From contig JADGJC010000604.1 in assembly GCA_027596075.1 (NCBI GenBank), forward strand, positions 1 to 14,910: a DNA stretch of 14,910 bases, in the 5' to 3' direction. Both the position numbers and the translations under genes were made by a program. The notes beneath the pieces were generated by a model that saw nothing but the letters and a program-made list of their open reading frames with translations, ran no database searches and was not told the DNA's origin. Origin of the DNA: Rhizophlyctis rosea (Eukaryota > Chytridiomycota > Chytridiomycetes > Rhizophlyctidales > Rhizophlyctidaceae). Shown one piece after another: positions 1 to 8,343 of this stretch (its first letter is position 1; the number at the start of each line of letters is the position of its first letter).

Positions 1-181
1 GGTGGCACAGGTGCGACAGAAAAACACGTAAGCGATCGACGTGATTACATAAGGGTCACGTGATCCTGACTAAGCTATCAAACCAGTCACGTCTTTATCT
101 ATCTAACCAATCACGTGACACGTCCGAACTACCAGACACGTCCGAACTACCAGACGCGTCCTTTTAGTTCGCATCCCTGCA
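1..181. repeat. Left terminal inverted repeat
   Basis: Bases 1-65 are a perfect reverse complement of 14834-14898. After one mismatch at 66 the match resumes (67-77), weakens at about 78-100, and returns at 101-133. An extra 18-bp unit follows on this side only, then ACGCGTCC (154-161) and GCATCCCTGCA near 170-181 match the right end again. The overall length is about 163 bp once the extra 18-bp copy is discounted. Two TCACGTGA octamers lie inside. The mirrored arrangement at both window ends marks a DNA transposon-like element or a linear molecule with inverted ends. No target site duplication can be judged because the left flank is not in the window. Confidence 0.97.
118..153. repeat. 18-bp tandem duplication inside the left TIR
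   Basis: ACACGTCCGAACTACCAG occurs exactly twice, at 118-135 and 136-153. The right TIR has a single diverged copy at the corresponding place. The duplication therefore arose in the left end after the two TIRs were established, or was lost on the right. Confidence 0.9.
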
Positions 182-221
182 GGTACTTTTCGGCGCGAAC
201 AAGCTGAAAGACTTAGTGCAA

Positions 222-277
222 GCCAATGATGAAGTGACGGACAAAAATGCCAATGATGAAGGCTGACGGTCAAAAAT
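222..277. repeat. 27/29-bp tandem duplication near the left TIR
   Basis: A unit starting GCCAATGATGAAG and ending in CAAAAAT occurs at 222-248 and again at 249-277 with small differences. It lies between the left TIR and the 3' end of gene A. It contains CCAAT on the plus strand, but I see no gene it would drive. Confidence 0.8.
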
Positions 278-554
278 GTGTGTACAGTAAAGCCTATTTT
301 CACAAGTCTATTTTTACAGACCTTTGTCTTTTGTCAGATCAATGAACAGGTGTTGCGGCGTGGTCAAGTCTATCACTTCGCCTTCATCGACACCCTCCCA
401 TTTCAGCCGTTTTGGATCCGTACTCTCTCCCAACCTCTCGCGCTTCACCCCAGCCCCTCCGCCTACGGAACCGTCCAGCAAAATACCCTGGGCTTTGAGC
501 GAGTCTGAAAAAGAAGACTTAGTAAGTGAAGTTAGAAGGAAAACCGTGCGAAAG

Positions 555-770
555 ACCTTCCGGCTCGCGGCAGGCGGAGGCGGCAGCGAGAGGGAGGCGG
601 CTTGCAGCAGGCGGCGGCAGCGAAAAGGAGGCGGCTGGCGGCAGGCGGCAGGCGGCAGGCGGACGCGGCAGGGAGAAGACGGCGGCAGGCGGCAGGCGGA
701 GGCGGCAGCGAGATGAAGGCGGCTGGCCGCAGGCGGAGGGGGGCGGGGGGAAGGAAGAGGGAGGAAGGTT
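555..770 (+). repeat. G-rich GGCGGCAGG minisatellite
   Basis: An irregular array of GGCGGCAGG/GGAGGC units fills this stretch. A 21-base unit ending GGCGGCAGCGAGA is repeated exactly at 571-591 and 693-713, and its last 15 bases recur at 2210-2224. Runs of G on the plus strand could form G-quadruplexes. Long open frames across this array in several frames are composition artefacts. It lies in the intron of gene A. Confidence 0.85.
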
Positions 771-883
771 AGGGAGGAGATACAGGCAACTGGTGGCAGG
801 AGCAAACACGAACGTGTACATTGAGGGGTATTTACATGCAGTACTCGTGATACTGCTAGCTATCCATACCATCCCGCAAACGG

Positions 884-911
884 CCCCAACCCTAACCCCT
901 AACCCCAAAAA
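884..911. repeat. Interstitial telomere-like tract
   Basis: CCCCAACCCTAACCCCTAACCCC-type sequence resembles degenerate CCCTAA telomere repeats. Shorter traces occur at 2127-2137 (TTAGGGTTAGG) and 4604-4614 (CTAACCCTAAC). They may be scars of end repair or chance. Confidence 0.6.
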
Positions 912-1880
912 CACCTATGTACCTAGGAGCAGCAATATCTCCGCTTCGTTTCCGGTTCTCCAGCCTTCTACCATCCTTTGCTCAAAATTTGTGTAAAGCC
1001 TCCTTCCCCGTAACAATCTTCCCTGTTGCTCAGCATTTTCACCGTACAGTTCCGACCGGAGCTCCAAACAGAGGAAGTCTATAAGCTCCATAACCAGACG
1101 GCGGTGGGTGACGAATTCCCACAGCTGGAACGAGCACCCTTTGATCCACACAACCAGCGGCTTCTCAGTATTTGCGTAGACTAGTCCATTGGGATTCTCA
1201 ATCCTGTCGAGCTGGTCACTGACATTCATTTCGTTGAGGAAGACCCGCGGGAAACCCGAATCCCCAGCGACGTTTTGTGGTTTGATTGCTTCCCACCGCT
1301 CTCAAAAGCAGGTGATAATTGCCTCTACACCAGCAAGCCTTTCTCCCACCTGTTGGTAACGGCTACTGAAGTCTTCCTAACATTTCCAAAGTGCCGCCTC
1401 AAAGGTGCCCAGCTTGCCACTGTGCTGGATAAACCATTCGAAGAGCGTGTTCAAGCGAGCCCCATCTTCACCAGGATCTTCACCAAAACTCTGTAACTCT
1501 ATCCTAGCCGACCACACCTCGATGAATGCAGTAGCAACGGTCTGAGTGATAGTAACGCCACGTGCTAACCAGCCGGAAAGGAGGGACATCAACTCGTCAA
1601 GAGGGAAACCCCAAGGGTACGCTTCACGTAAGCAGTGGCAGATGTCCTCCTCGAATTTGTTTTGGACTTCCGCGGAGGCGATTGGAACAGGGTAATGGTA
1701 TGGAGGCCAGGGGCACGGTTCGTTCTGATGTTGCAAGAGGGTGTTGCTAGCTTCGCAGGAGGTGGTTGGGGTGTTGATGGCTTCGCGCGATGATTATCCT
1801 CCCATAGGAAGTAGTTGCAATTTGATTGCAAGCAAGTGGCGAACTGGCGACCTTTGTTGTGGTTCTCTTTTTTCACTATT

Positions 1881-1937
1881 CTGATGACGACTGGTGAACC
1901 GCAGGGAAAAAAATTTTTGGTGGGGTCCTCCTCTCAC
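1881..1937 (-). other. Leader intron of gene A
   Basis: Donor CAG|GTGAGA at 1937 and acceptor CATCAG ending at 1881 bound a 57-bp candidate intron, the typical size for this window. It lies between the TATA box and the ATG at 1805, so it would be in the 5' untranslated leader. Confidence 0.5.
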
Positions 1938-1970
1938 CTGCGTTTGGTTGCGATCGAGAGGAACAGGTAA

Positions 1971-2007
1971 ATGCGGGATGCGGGATGCGGGATGTGGGAT
2001 GTGGGAG
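1971..2007. repeat. 7-bp tandem repeat ATG(C/T)GGG
   Basis: Five near-exact copies of ATGCGGG/ATGTGGG are followed by a diverged unit. Read on the minus strand it is a CATCCCG array in the presumed leader of gene A. Confidence 0.85.
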
Positions 2008-2036
2008 ACGGGAAGAAGAAAATGAAGCCTTGGCGG

Positions 2037-2044
2037 CTTTATAG
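2037..2044 (-). promoter_or_regulatory. TATA box of gene A
   Basis: CTATAAAG on the minus strand is followed about 25-30 bp downstream by a CT-rich leader, then the 7-bp repeat, the leader intron and the ATG of gene A. Spacing and order fit a core promoter. Confidence 0.5.
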
Positions 2045-2621
2045 GGATTGTGGCGTATAGTTTGTACTACAGCATGGCGAGCCTGTGCTACGGCAATGCG
2101 TGTAAGCCACAAAGCAGCGGCAGGGCTTAGGGTTAGGTTTCCAGAAATGCCTGTCCGATTCTGGGGAGGCGGAAGGCGGAGGGAGGCGGGAGGCGGCAGG
2201 CGGAAGGCTGAGGCGGCAGCGAGAAGGAAACGAGCCACAGCCGAGATCGAGACAGGAAGCCGTACTGGTAGAGCGGTGCTGGAGATGCAGCATTGTAATC
2301 AGTATACGATCTGGTACGTGCGTCCACCTTCGGCCTTTGCCGCCCCCATCGCCACCTCCTCTCTCCCGCCGCCTGCTGCCGCCCGCCACCCTTTGCGGTA
2401 GCTCTGCGTCATCGGCAGATAAATGCAAACAGCGTTCAAGCTGTGGCGCAGTCACTGTACAGGTGTGGCCCTCCCAATTGGTCCCCGGCAAAGTGACACA
2501 AGTGGCGCGTGGCACTGTTTTATCTTCTGAGTATACAATCAGGAAAACTTGGCATCTCTCCCGTGTCCCCTTCACAACTTCCTCACAACCCCTTCAAACC
2601 CTACAACAAGGAGCAATCAAC
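2045..2621. other. Divergent intergenic region between genes A and B
   Basis: I see no convincing gene here. It contains a telomere-like GGGTTAGG trace near 2130, a G-rich GGCGGAAGG tract (about 2162-2235), a C-rich tract (about 2330-2397) oriented oppositely, and a CCAAT motif (CCCAATTGG, about 2474-2482) upstream of gene B. The last 40 bases before the gene B start are rich in CAACAA/CAACC, a typical fungal leader composition. The two GC tracts could pair as a long stem around a loop of about 95 bases. Confidence 0.55.
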
Positions 2622-3420
2622 ATGGCAATAGAAAGTAGTCGTTGGACGATGCTCCCAACGCATTTGCAGGACTTCTACCGAAACTGTGAGAAAACCGTGA
2701 CCATAAAGGCGAAGCGTGGCTCTTTCAACTACCCCTATGATCTGCTCTATCCTCAGCTGGGTCTTTTGGAGTCTCTGACTGCGGCGGCCCACGGCGTAAG
2801 TTATCATTGAATCATCCCCCATCAAATTCGTACTGATGTGCACACTAGACTGATATTGAGATAAACTTGAAAGAAAATATCAACAACAACCAGTTCTACC
2901 GCTCATAGCTCATGGTGCAGCGTTGCATGTTCCGCTCTACGTCCCGCGCCTTCCCAAACCGACGCAAGCAACATCGACCCTGGATTACTTCCGCGATCAG
3001 TTCGACGAGTTCATCTCCAATTTCCACCGACAGTTTTACCCCATAGCCGCCGCCGTCGATTACCTGGGAGCAGACAGGATTCGAAAGGTTTTGCAGAGCG
3101 AGGTTGATAATGTTTTACGCTCTGTCTATGTCATGATGCGGGAGGGTCTCAACAGCGGCGTCCTGGAGGTCGAAGTGATGCAGAAATGGAAGGCGGTGGA
3201 AGAGAAGGTCCTGTTTACGATGCAAACTCATAACCTCCAACCCACTGTTATTTTAGAGCATCAGATGAACGCGAAGAGGAAACGCATCGAAGACCGAATT
3301 GAAGAAGCCTTTTCCGTACTGACTGGGGTGGACGCCCTGAAGTTCGCAGCAGAGGTGGAAAAACAGATAGTTGCGGGGGTGAAGCGTAGGAAACCCAATG
3401 TAGAAGTCACAGAAGTTTAA
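2622..3420 (+). CDS. Gene B: unknown helical protein
   Basis: ATG at 2622 lies in a good context (AATCAACATGG). A first exon of 58 codons ends at the donor GTAAGT (2796). The second exon frame is open from about 2875 and ends in TAA at 3418-3420. The obvious acceptors (CAG at 2893 or 2920) do not join to GTAAGT in frame, so the splice is unresolved: a shifted donor at 2800, or a one-base indel, would restore it. The protein is about 225 residues, mainly amphipathic helix, with charged C-terminal helices and a basic cluster (KRRKP) near the end that could be a nuclear localisation signal. I do not recognise the family. Just after the stop lies an element shared with gene G. Confidence 0.6.
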
Positions 3421-3482
3421 ACCACAGAGATCAGAACGTAGAAACCCAAATAGAAGTCTAACTAACCTTACCTATCTTTATG

Positions 3483-3539
3483 AGCTGTCGGGTTGTCTCA
3501 GGGTTGACTAAGACATGTATTTTGCATTTCACAATAGAG
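3483..3539 (+). promoter_or_regulatory. 3' element shared with gene G
   Basis: AGCTGTCGGG, then CTCAG and ACATGTATTTTGCATTTCAC, recur at 8297-8343 with one 11-bp gap and few mismatches. Both copies lie just downstream of a plus-strand gene (B here, G there). This fits a conserved 3' UTR, polyadenylation or terminator segment, or a piece copied along with a gene end. Confidence 0.6.
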
Positions 3540-3546
3540 ATAGAAC

Positions 3547-3576
3547 ACCAAGCCTTCGACTACCAAGCCTTCGACT
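3547..3576. repeat. 15-bp exact tandem duplication
   Basis: ACCAAGCCTTCGACT occurs at 3547-3561 and 3562-3576. It lies between genes B and C2. No function is evident. Confidence 0.9.
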
Positions 3577-3717
3577 CCTATCTATCTATACCTACGTGAG
3601 CAAAACCTAATACTGCTTAGCAAGTGTTCTATGGCCATGACCCGCTCTTCATCTCCGTCATCTCTCTCTTCTCCCTCTACACAAATTTTCGCCCTTGTTT
3701 GATCTGACCTTGAAGCT

Positions 3718-3800
3718 CTGCTGCCGCCACCTCCCACCGCCGCCGTCTCCCTCCTGCTAATTCCTTCTCCCGCCGCCACCTTCCTGCCGCCTCTCCACTA
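3718..3800 (-). repeat. C-rich tract of the GGCGGCAGG family
   Basis: TGCCGCC/CCGCCGCC units, G-rich on the minus strand, resemble those at 555-770 and 2162-2397. It begins right at the 3' end of gene C2 and may belong to that transcript. The rest of 3421-3797 holds no supported gene. Confidence 0.7.
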
Positions 3801-4163
3801 TCGCACTAAATGCCGGTTTGGCCTTAGATACTTCTCCCATCCCTTCTCCGAAGCAAACTTCAACATCTGCTCTCCACTACAAGTAATGTGCACGGCGACA
3901 CAGTGTGCGGCCACGTAACTATCCTCTTCTTTGCTAACCCAGTCAACGGAGAAACCGATGCTTGGAACACGCCGGGTGGGTGCACTTCGATGGCTGGTCC
4001 GCATAATTCCCTCATTGGAGATCCGGAGCGGTGGCGCGCGCAGAGTGGTAGAGCCGATATGGATTTGTAGTGTCTCCTGGTTGCAGCTGAGCCATGGAAG
4101 GGAAAAAGGATAATAAGACTCTTGACGAGTTCCAGTGATGGAAGATAGAGGGACTGAATTCAT
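3798..4163 (-). CDS. Gene C2: unknown protein, possibly the 3' exon of a longer gene
   Basis: An open frame of 121 codons runs from ATG at 4163 to TAG at 3798-3800. The middle and end (…GFSVDWVSKEEDSYVAAHC…) read like real protein. The family is unknown. A CTGAC branch and TTCCAG acceptor (about 4180-4195) lie just upstream, so this could be a downstream exon of C1, but the phase of the C1 donor does not join to this frame. The same frame stays open beyond the TAG to 3582 through a GC-rich repeat, which may be composition only. Confidence 0.4.
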   Translation of the reverse strand: MNSVPLSSITGTRQESYYPFSLPWLSCNQETLQIHIGSTTLRAPPLRISNEGIMRTSHRSAPTRRVPSIGFSVDWVSKEEDSYVAAHCVAVHITCSGEQMLKFASEKGWEKYLRPNRHLVR

Positions 4164-4210
4164 CTTGAAAAGAAAATCTGGAACATGAAGTCAGAATATT
4201 GCATACATGG

Positions 4211-4525
4211 TTACGGTCTATGAAGCGGAGCAAACCCGGCATACCTGGATTTCCATCCAAATCTACGCCCCAGCAAAGCCGCAAATTGCCTGGGAACCAC
4301 TGACGAAGACTTGAGCGAGGACTTGAGCATCTCCTGCAATCGCAGCAACGTGTCCATGTCCGCTTCCAACTTTTTGACCTCACGCACAAGCGCAGCCGCC
4401 TCCTCTGCCGTCACTGTTGACTGCAACCTGATGAGCTCCAACTCCTCGCTCCTTGCCTGAAGGTCCTCCCTATATGCGTTCCTGAATTGCAACGATACAG
4501 CTATCCGCGAAAGGCGACGATGCAC
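4211..4525 (-). CDS. Gene C1: coiled-coil protein
   Basis: This minus-strand frame of about 104 codons has a clear heptad-rich helix (…EELELIRLQ…EEAAALVREVKKLEADMDTL…), a coiled coil of roughly 60 residues. It has no ATG at its start, and a TTCAG acceptor at about 4480 suggests it begins as an internal exon. It follows gene D on the same strand by about 100 bp. A weak donor at the end of D (GTAGAG) would join in phase, so D and C1 may be one gene. A possible donor (CCAG|GTATGC) lies near 4244. I cannot decide between separate genes and exons. Confidence 0.45.
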   Translation of the reverse strand: MHRRLSRIAVSLQFRNAYREDLQARSEELELIRLQSTVTAEEAAALVREVKKLEADMDTLLRLQEMLKSSLKSSSVVPRQFAALLGRRFGWKSRYAGFAPLHRP

Positions 4526-4620
4526 CTATCCGCGACTTGCGAAACAACTTGTTTTGATCAAGCACGATACTCCTTATTTGAGAATTCCGTACATTACAAT
4601 ATCACTAACCCTAACGAACT

Positions 4621-5314
4621 CTACACACGACGACGCCTAACAAAACCCACCAAGGAAGTACGCAGTTCGCCAATCTTTCCCGGCAAGGACGACACCGCCA
4701 CAATTACAGAAGAGACGGGTCTGATGATATCTAACCTAGTAACAGGACTCTCAACGCTCAATGCCAAATGCCCGTCACCTTCCGCTATTTTCAAGTATGA
4801 GTTAAATTGTTCCCACTCAACCTTCGCCTGACAATCAATGACGCCAATGCTATAAACGAATGATAATGCAGCCCCGATGATGACTACCACGACTCCGAAG
4901 AAGGTTGCGGTTCCCGCTTTGGCAGCTGCCTCCGTGGAACGGAAAACACGGTCAGCTGCAATCAGCCCCGGGACGGCGATAAGTGTCGCTAGGACAAGCT
5001 GGTTACTTGTCTTTATCGTGTCTTTGTGATTTTGAAAACCCGTAAGGACTTACCAGGGTATCGCACCAACTCTTGACCGCAAGGCGCTCGTTCGCTGCAC
5101 GACGGAGATCCGCCAGCTTTCTGTTGTTGTCGGCCTTCAATTTCTCCACCTCGGCCATTTTCTCAGCCATTTTCTCGGCAGCTCGCTCATCGTCAAGTCG
5201 TTGTTGACGCTCGCGAACATCTTTGAGGTATTGCTGTACGAGAGGCGCACGCTGATCCTCCGGGACACTTTGCAGGATTTGTATAAAGTCGGCTGCGGTG
5301 GAAAAGTCGCCCAT
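4621..5314 (-). CDS. Gene D: membrane protein with coiled-coil N-terminus
   Basis: Exon 1 runs 5314-5054 (ATG in context AACATAATGG) and exon 2 runs 4998-4621 (TAG). The 55-bp intron has donor CTG|GTAAGT and acceptor CCAG, phase 0, giving 212 residues. Residues about 25-75 form a highly charged coiled coil (KMAEKMAEVEKLKAD…). Two hydrophobic segments follow (LVLATLIAVPGLIAA and TATFFGVVVVIIGAALSFVY), so it is probably a two-pass membrane protein. The C-terminal region carries the block QFNSYLKIAEGDG and ends in RRRR. This region is duplicated and decayed at 10525-10740. The family is not recognised. It is divergent from gene E. Confidence 0.75.
4999..5053 (-). other. Intron of gene D
   Basis: GTAAGTCC … GTAACCAG, 55 bp. 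The exons on both sides are open and join in phase, and the joined sequence runs from coiled coil directly into a membrane helix. Confidence 0.75.
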
Positions 5315-5547
5315 TATGTTGAATTGCAAAAATTTTGGCGGCACAACACCCACTTATACAGGGGGATGGAAGGAGAAAGTCGCGTTTTGTCACCTGATCG
5401 GGTGGCAGAGCTCGGTGGCGCGAGGGACGTGGCCAGGCAGACTGCGCCACCGCTTTGGTCACTCGAAACGAAGGAAAAGGGAAAGTCCCAAAACGCTCAA
5501 CATGGCAACCAATCTTTAGGCTGCAACCAATCTTTAGGCTTCGGATC
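5315..5547. promoter_or_regulatory. Divergent promoter region of genes D and E
   Basis: The 233 bp between the two start codons contain an exact 18-bp tandem duplication (5505-5522 and 5523-5540). Each copy holds CCAAT, the binding core of the fungal HAP/NF-Y complex. A five-codon upstream ORF (ATG at 5502, TAG after CTT) lies in the first copy and could reduce translation of gene E. Confidence 0.55.
5505..5540 (+). repeat. 18-bp exact tandem duplication with CCAAT
   Basis: GCAACCAATCTTTAGGCT occurs twice head to tail, immediately upstream of the gene E start codon. Confidence 0.9.
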
Positions 5548-6147
5548 ATGCGGCATCCCTCGGACGACGACTCCACGAATGATACCAAAGACAAATTCGT
5601 AGACCTTGAGCTCGCGGCGAAGAGAAAACCCTTGTGCTCGATATTCGGGGCAAACATGCCCCACTTGCCAGCGGAGGTCTGCAACCGCATCTTCACCTAT
5701 ATCGCCGCGGATAAGAAGACCAGAGCGAAGACATTCCGCACGTTGTCCAAGACTCATTTCGCCATGTCCAATGCCCTTTGGGGTTCCCTTTGAAGATACC
5801 TCGCTCGGAAAATCTACTATGACATAGACTATTGGTGCAACGGTCGTCCAGAGTTCTTCAGGGTAGTGAAATTGACTGAGCAGTCAATCAAGGTGTTGCC
5901 TCTGCATGGCGCTGTAGTGAAGAGGGAGGATGATTTCGATAGGCAGAGCATGTCCATCGTCTATATGCCGGGAGGGCCTGTAGAGGGTGAGAAGGAAAGG
6001 ACCGTAGGGAGGAAGAAGTTCTCCGGCTGGGACCGGTGGTGGGGCGGAAAGAAAATCTACTGGCGCTCCTCAGATCCAGAAATCCTTTCCCTTTCAATGT
6101 ATTTTTCAAGATGTGTTTTGATTCCACGTAATTGTTGTTCAAAGTGA
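5548..6147 (+). pseudogene. Gene E: F-box-like protein interrupted by one TGA
   Basis: ATG at 5548 opens a frame of 81 codons up to TGA at 5791-5793. The same frame then continues for about 118 codons to TGA at 6145-6147. The N-terminal half contains an F-box-like block: LPAEVCNRIFTYIA, a charged spacer, then RTLSKTHFAMSNALWGSL (about residues 40-80). F-box proteins bind Skp1 and select substrates for SCF ubiquitin ligases; here this is inferred from the motif alone. The stop falls directly after the F-box, where typical proteins read LWxxLYRYLAR. A CGA or TGG codon would restore it. The C-terminal half is rich in Trp, Lys and Arg and is not recognised. Confidence 0.6.
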
Positions 6148-6234
6148 TTTAGTTGCTCCTCCGCTCGTCAGCAATGATCGAGATAGTCACTGGGATGAAG
6201 CGTATAGAACTGAAATTACATGCCCCCTCCCTTC

Positions 6235-6315
6235 GTCCCACTGCCGCTCCCCTTCGCTGTCACCTAAACCCGCCGCCGCTTCTCGCCGGCTTCCGGCTGC
6301 TGCTGCCTCCCGCCA
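6235..6315 (-). repeat. C-rich tract between convergent genes E and F
   Basis: CTGCCGCTCCCC and CCGCCGCCGC-type sequence of the same family as the other GC tracts lies in the 254-bp gap between the 3' ends of genes E and F. No gene is seen there. Confidence 0.6.
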
Positions 6316-6401
6316 TCGTTGCTCAAGAAAGGAATCAATGTTTTACATCATGAAAAATGCTACATACACATACAAAACTACGACCACATACAAAGCTACT
6401 A

Positions 6402-6932
6402 CTAGAAGTTGAAAGCAGACTGGAAGGTTTCGTAGTTATCTACTACTAAGAATTCACGGGGACAAGACGTTCTAAGCTGTGTGTGCCTAGTCAGGAGATT
6501 GCGGGCGGGGACTAGTGCGTTGGTCTCCAAATCCTGCCGATTGCTATAGTGGATTGTTCCATAAAAACCATTCCGCCTCTCGATGACATCGTCCAGTATG
6601 CCCGCAAGCCCTGTTTCCGTCGTTGGGGCAACAAGAATCTGGTTCAGGGTGGCTACGACGGCCGAAAGCTCTGCTGATCCATCGTTGGCAAGGGTTGCAA
6701 AGTAGTTTGTCGAGTAAGGTGGGCGAGGTTGACGACCGAGGGCGAAGAGAAGGATTTCGGATGCCCCGTTCCTCAAAAACGCCCGCCCGTACAACATGGC
6801 GTCTGCGTCAACGGTGGTCTGCAGGTTTGCCACATTCTCCTGCACAGCTGCCAAACTTCCCTCCAAAAGTGTGACCCTCTGAGCTAGCTCCGTGTCGTCG
6901 CGAGTGAAAACGGTCCAAGGCTTTCGGCCCAC
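6402..6932 (-). CDS. Gene F: unknown protein with N-terminal coiled coil
   Basis: This open frame of 176 codons ends in TAG at 6402-6404 and has no internal stops. It starts with GTG after a strong acceptor (CCCTAACGACAG at about 6942-6933, with CTAAC branch), so it is a second or later exon. The 5' exon is not certain. One candidate begins at ATG 7287 with a donor GTAATT in the matching phase, but this would need an intron of about 330 bp. A short coiled coil (TELAQRVTLLEGSLAAVQENV) is followed by a mixed helical domain and a C-terminus ending NYETFQSAFNF. The family is not recognised. Confidence 0.6.
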   Translation of the reverse strand: MGRKPWTVFTRDDTELAQRVTLLEGSLAAVQENVANLQTTVDADAMLYGRAFLRNGASEILLFALGRQPRPPYSTNYFATLANDGSAELSAVVATLNQILVAPTTETGLAGILDDVIERRNGFYGTIHYSNRQDLETNALVPARNLLTRHTQLRTSCPREFLVVDNYETFQSAFNF

Positions 6933-7314
6933 CTGTCGTTAGGGTGGAATAGGTGTCCGCACGGCCTGTTCGGTGTTGCAAAGGAGGAGCGGAGTGCCGG
7001 AGAATGATTCTAGTGTATCGGCTAATGAGTCTGTCGGATGTGCGGTGACAACTTGAACTAGCCGGGAGGAGAAATTCTGAACTTCTGTGGTTGACATGTT
7101 TGCAAAGGAAACCTGGGGAACAGAAATCCGACCAAAGAGGGATTGCCCATCTCTTATCGTCCGGAAAAAGTTGTGGACGAAGGGCGGTGTGGCAACTTTT
7201 GAGGCGCAGTAAGGCGTAGACTAAGGTCACTGACGCGGCGGGAAATAGTAAGGGTCCCGCAATTACTTCCTCCAGATGTTCCTCCATACATCGCCAGTCG
7301 ATATATAGAACACC
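6933..7314. other. Region between genes F and G
   Basis: No gene is supported here except perhaps the missing 5' exon of gene F on the minus strand. TATATAG at 7302-7308 is only about 10 bp from the first ATG of gene G. It could serve gene F on the other strand, or gene G if a later start is used. Confidence 0.35.
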
Positions 7315-8287
7315 ATGGTTTACCATGCTGCCGCCCTCAACCTATCCGAAGTTTTCGGCCCAATAGTCGCCATAGCAGTGACGCACATTCCTGTGAACCT
7401 CCAGGGTCGCCTCCTGCAAAATCTGTCCCTTGCCTTTCCGAAGCCGACGGCGGATGTTCATGTGAAGAAGCGGATCCTGCTCGCGCTGTATGATGATAGG
7501 AAGGAGCTTGCTGGCGTTGGGTTTCTGCGATTCCGGAAGTTGCAATCTATCCCCGAACTGGTCGGAAGCATCATGGAACATGCGTGCCCATGGGTTCACG
7601 ACCTTGTCGGGCGGGACATAGCAACTGCAGCAATGAGCGACTCCAACTACGCACTCAGCCTGGCCCTCCTGATCACCTGTGGGGTTAGTCAGTCCACCAG
7701 GAACCTCGAAGGAGAAGCCTACAGACCCACCTTTCTGCAAAACCTGCATCCGACGGAGTGGTTGAGGGTTAGAATGGAGATAATCAGCACCGACCCCGGC
7801 CACGCGGCGCCCCGTACCAAGCCGTCTGGCCCTTCCTGATGAGCGACGAGTACATCAGAAACGGCGAAAAGTTTTGCGAACAGATATGGAGGGACCTTGG
7901 ACATAATCTACCAACGTGGGATTTGGAAGCATTGGTGCATTTGGATGAGGGATGGGTGCCTTTTCGCGGGGATTTGATAAACTTGTTGAAGGGTCTGCCG
8001 GCTGAGGGGGCGGACGTCGTAAAGAAACGCATACGAGAAGTCTACGAACACGGGTCGGATACGGCGGTGAACAAAATCTTTAGAAACCTGCAATATCATC
8101 TCCGCTGCGGACAGGGAGCTCCTGGAAGGGTTACCCGCCCGCAGCGCGGAACGGGAAGACATGAGGGAGTCTCGTGTCAAAAACGCTTGGGGCCTTTTCA
8201 TCACGATACTTCCCCCTTCGAGAAGAGGTCGATCTTGACCCTGAGACGGAGCGGAGATGGAGGATGCTCATCGAACCTTCGTATTAG
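7315..8287 (+). pseudogene. Gene G: unknown protein broken by three homopolymer frameshifts
   Basis: ATG at 7315 (ACACCATGG) opens the first frame. Coding character then moves between frames at CCCC (7810-7813, one base missing), TTT (8079-8081, one extra) and CCCCC (8212-8216, one extra). Correcting these gives one frame of about 325 residues ending in TAG at 8285-8287. Each correction yields smooth protein text, for example GHAAPYQAVWPFLMSDEY across the first site and LPLREEVDLDPETERRW across the third. A GTTAGT donor at 7684 gives no useful splice. The product is helical and soluble, with family unknown. The 3' end carries the element shared with gene B. Confidence 0.55.
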
Positions 8288-8296
8288 TGTAGCAAA

Positions 8297-8343
8297 AGCT
8301 GTCGGGATGACTCAGACATGTATTTTGCATTTCACAACAGATG
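8297..8343 (+). promoter_or_regulatory. 3' element shared with gene B
   Basis: This is the second copy of the element at 3483-3539, starting 9 bp after the restored stop codon of gene G. It lacks an 11-bp insert present in the first copy but matches ACATGTATTTTGCATTTCAC exactly. Confidence 0.6.

Larger units (their letters stand above)
505..922 (-). other. Long intron of gene A carrying repeats
   Basis: The donor GTACAT is at 922 and the acceptor TTTTTCAG at 512-505, preceded by a TACTAAG branch point. At 418 bp it is several times longer than the other introns here (55-95 bp). The extra length is a G-rich minisatellite (about 555-770) and a telomere-like tract (884-911). The inference rests on splice motifs and on agreement of phase between the exons, not on transcript data. 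Confidence 0.65.
314..1805 (-). pseudogene. Gene A: nuclear protein of unknown fold with C-terminal SUMO-interacting motifs, interrupted by in-frame stops
   Basis: The minus-strand gene runs from ATG at 1805 through exon 1805-923, a 418-bp intron (922-505) and a last exon 504-314 ending in TAA. The donor AG|GTACAT and the acceptor with TACTAAG branch, T-rich tract and CAG fit, and the phases match (one base plus two). About 357 codons read in one frame, broken only by TAA (1794-1796), TAG (1377-1379) and TGA (1302-1304). The last exon has a basic stretch (KRER...PKRLK) and two SUMO-interacting cores, VIDLT and FIDLT, within the final 20 residues. That suggests a nuclear protein that binds SUMO. 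The body is helical and not recognised. A 5' leader with its own 57-bp intron and a TATA box lies upstream. A change of CAA to TAA and CAG to TAG would explain the first two stops. Confidence 0.68.

Noticed and set aside
526..996. Long open frames on both strands over 519-996 and 314-805
   Set aside because: They arise from the GC-rich minisatellite, which lacks stop codons in several frames. Only the minus-strand stretch 504-314, after the splice acceptor, looks like protein.
314..1805. Alternative genetic code with TAA/TAG as glutamine as the primary explanation
   Set aside because: Genes D, F, H and K contain dozens of Gln codons, all CAA or CAG, and end at TAG with no coding-like continuation. 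Recoding is kept only as an alternative in the findings.
2039..2575. Minus-strand 178-codon ORF
   Set aside because: It crosses two GC repeat tracts, has low-complexity composition, and overlaps the promoters of genes A and B. No splice or start signal supports it.
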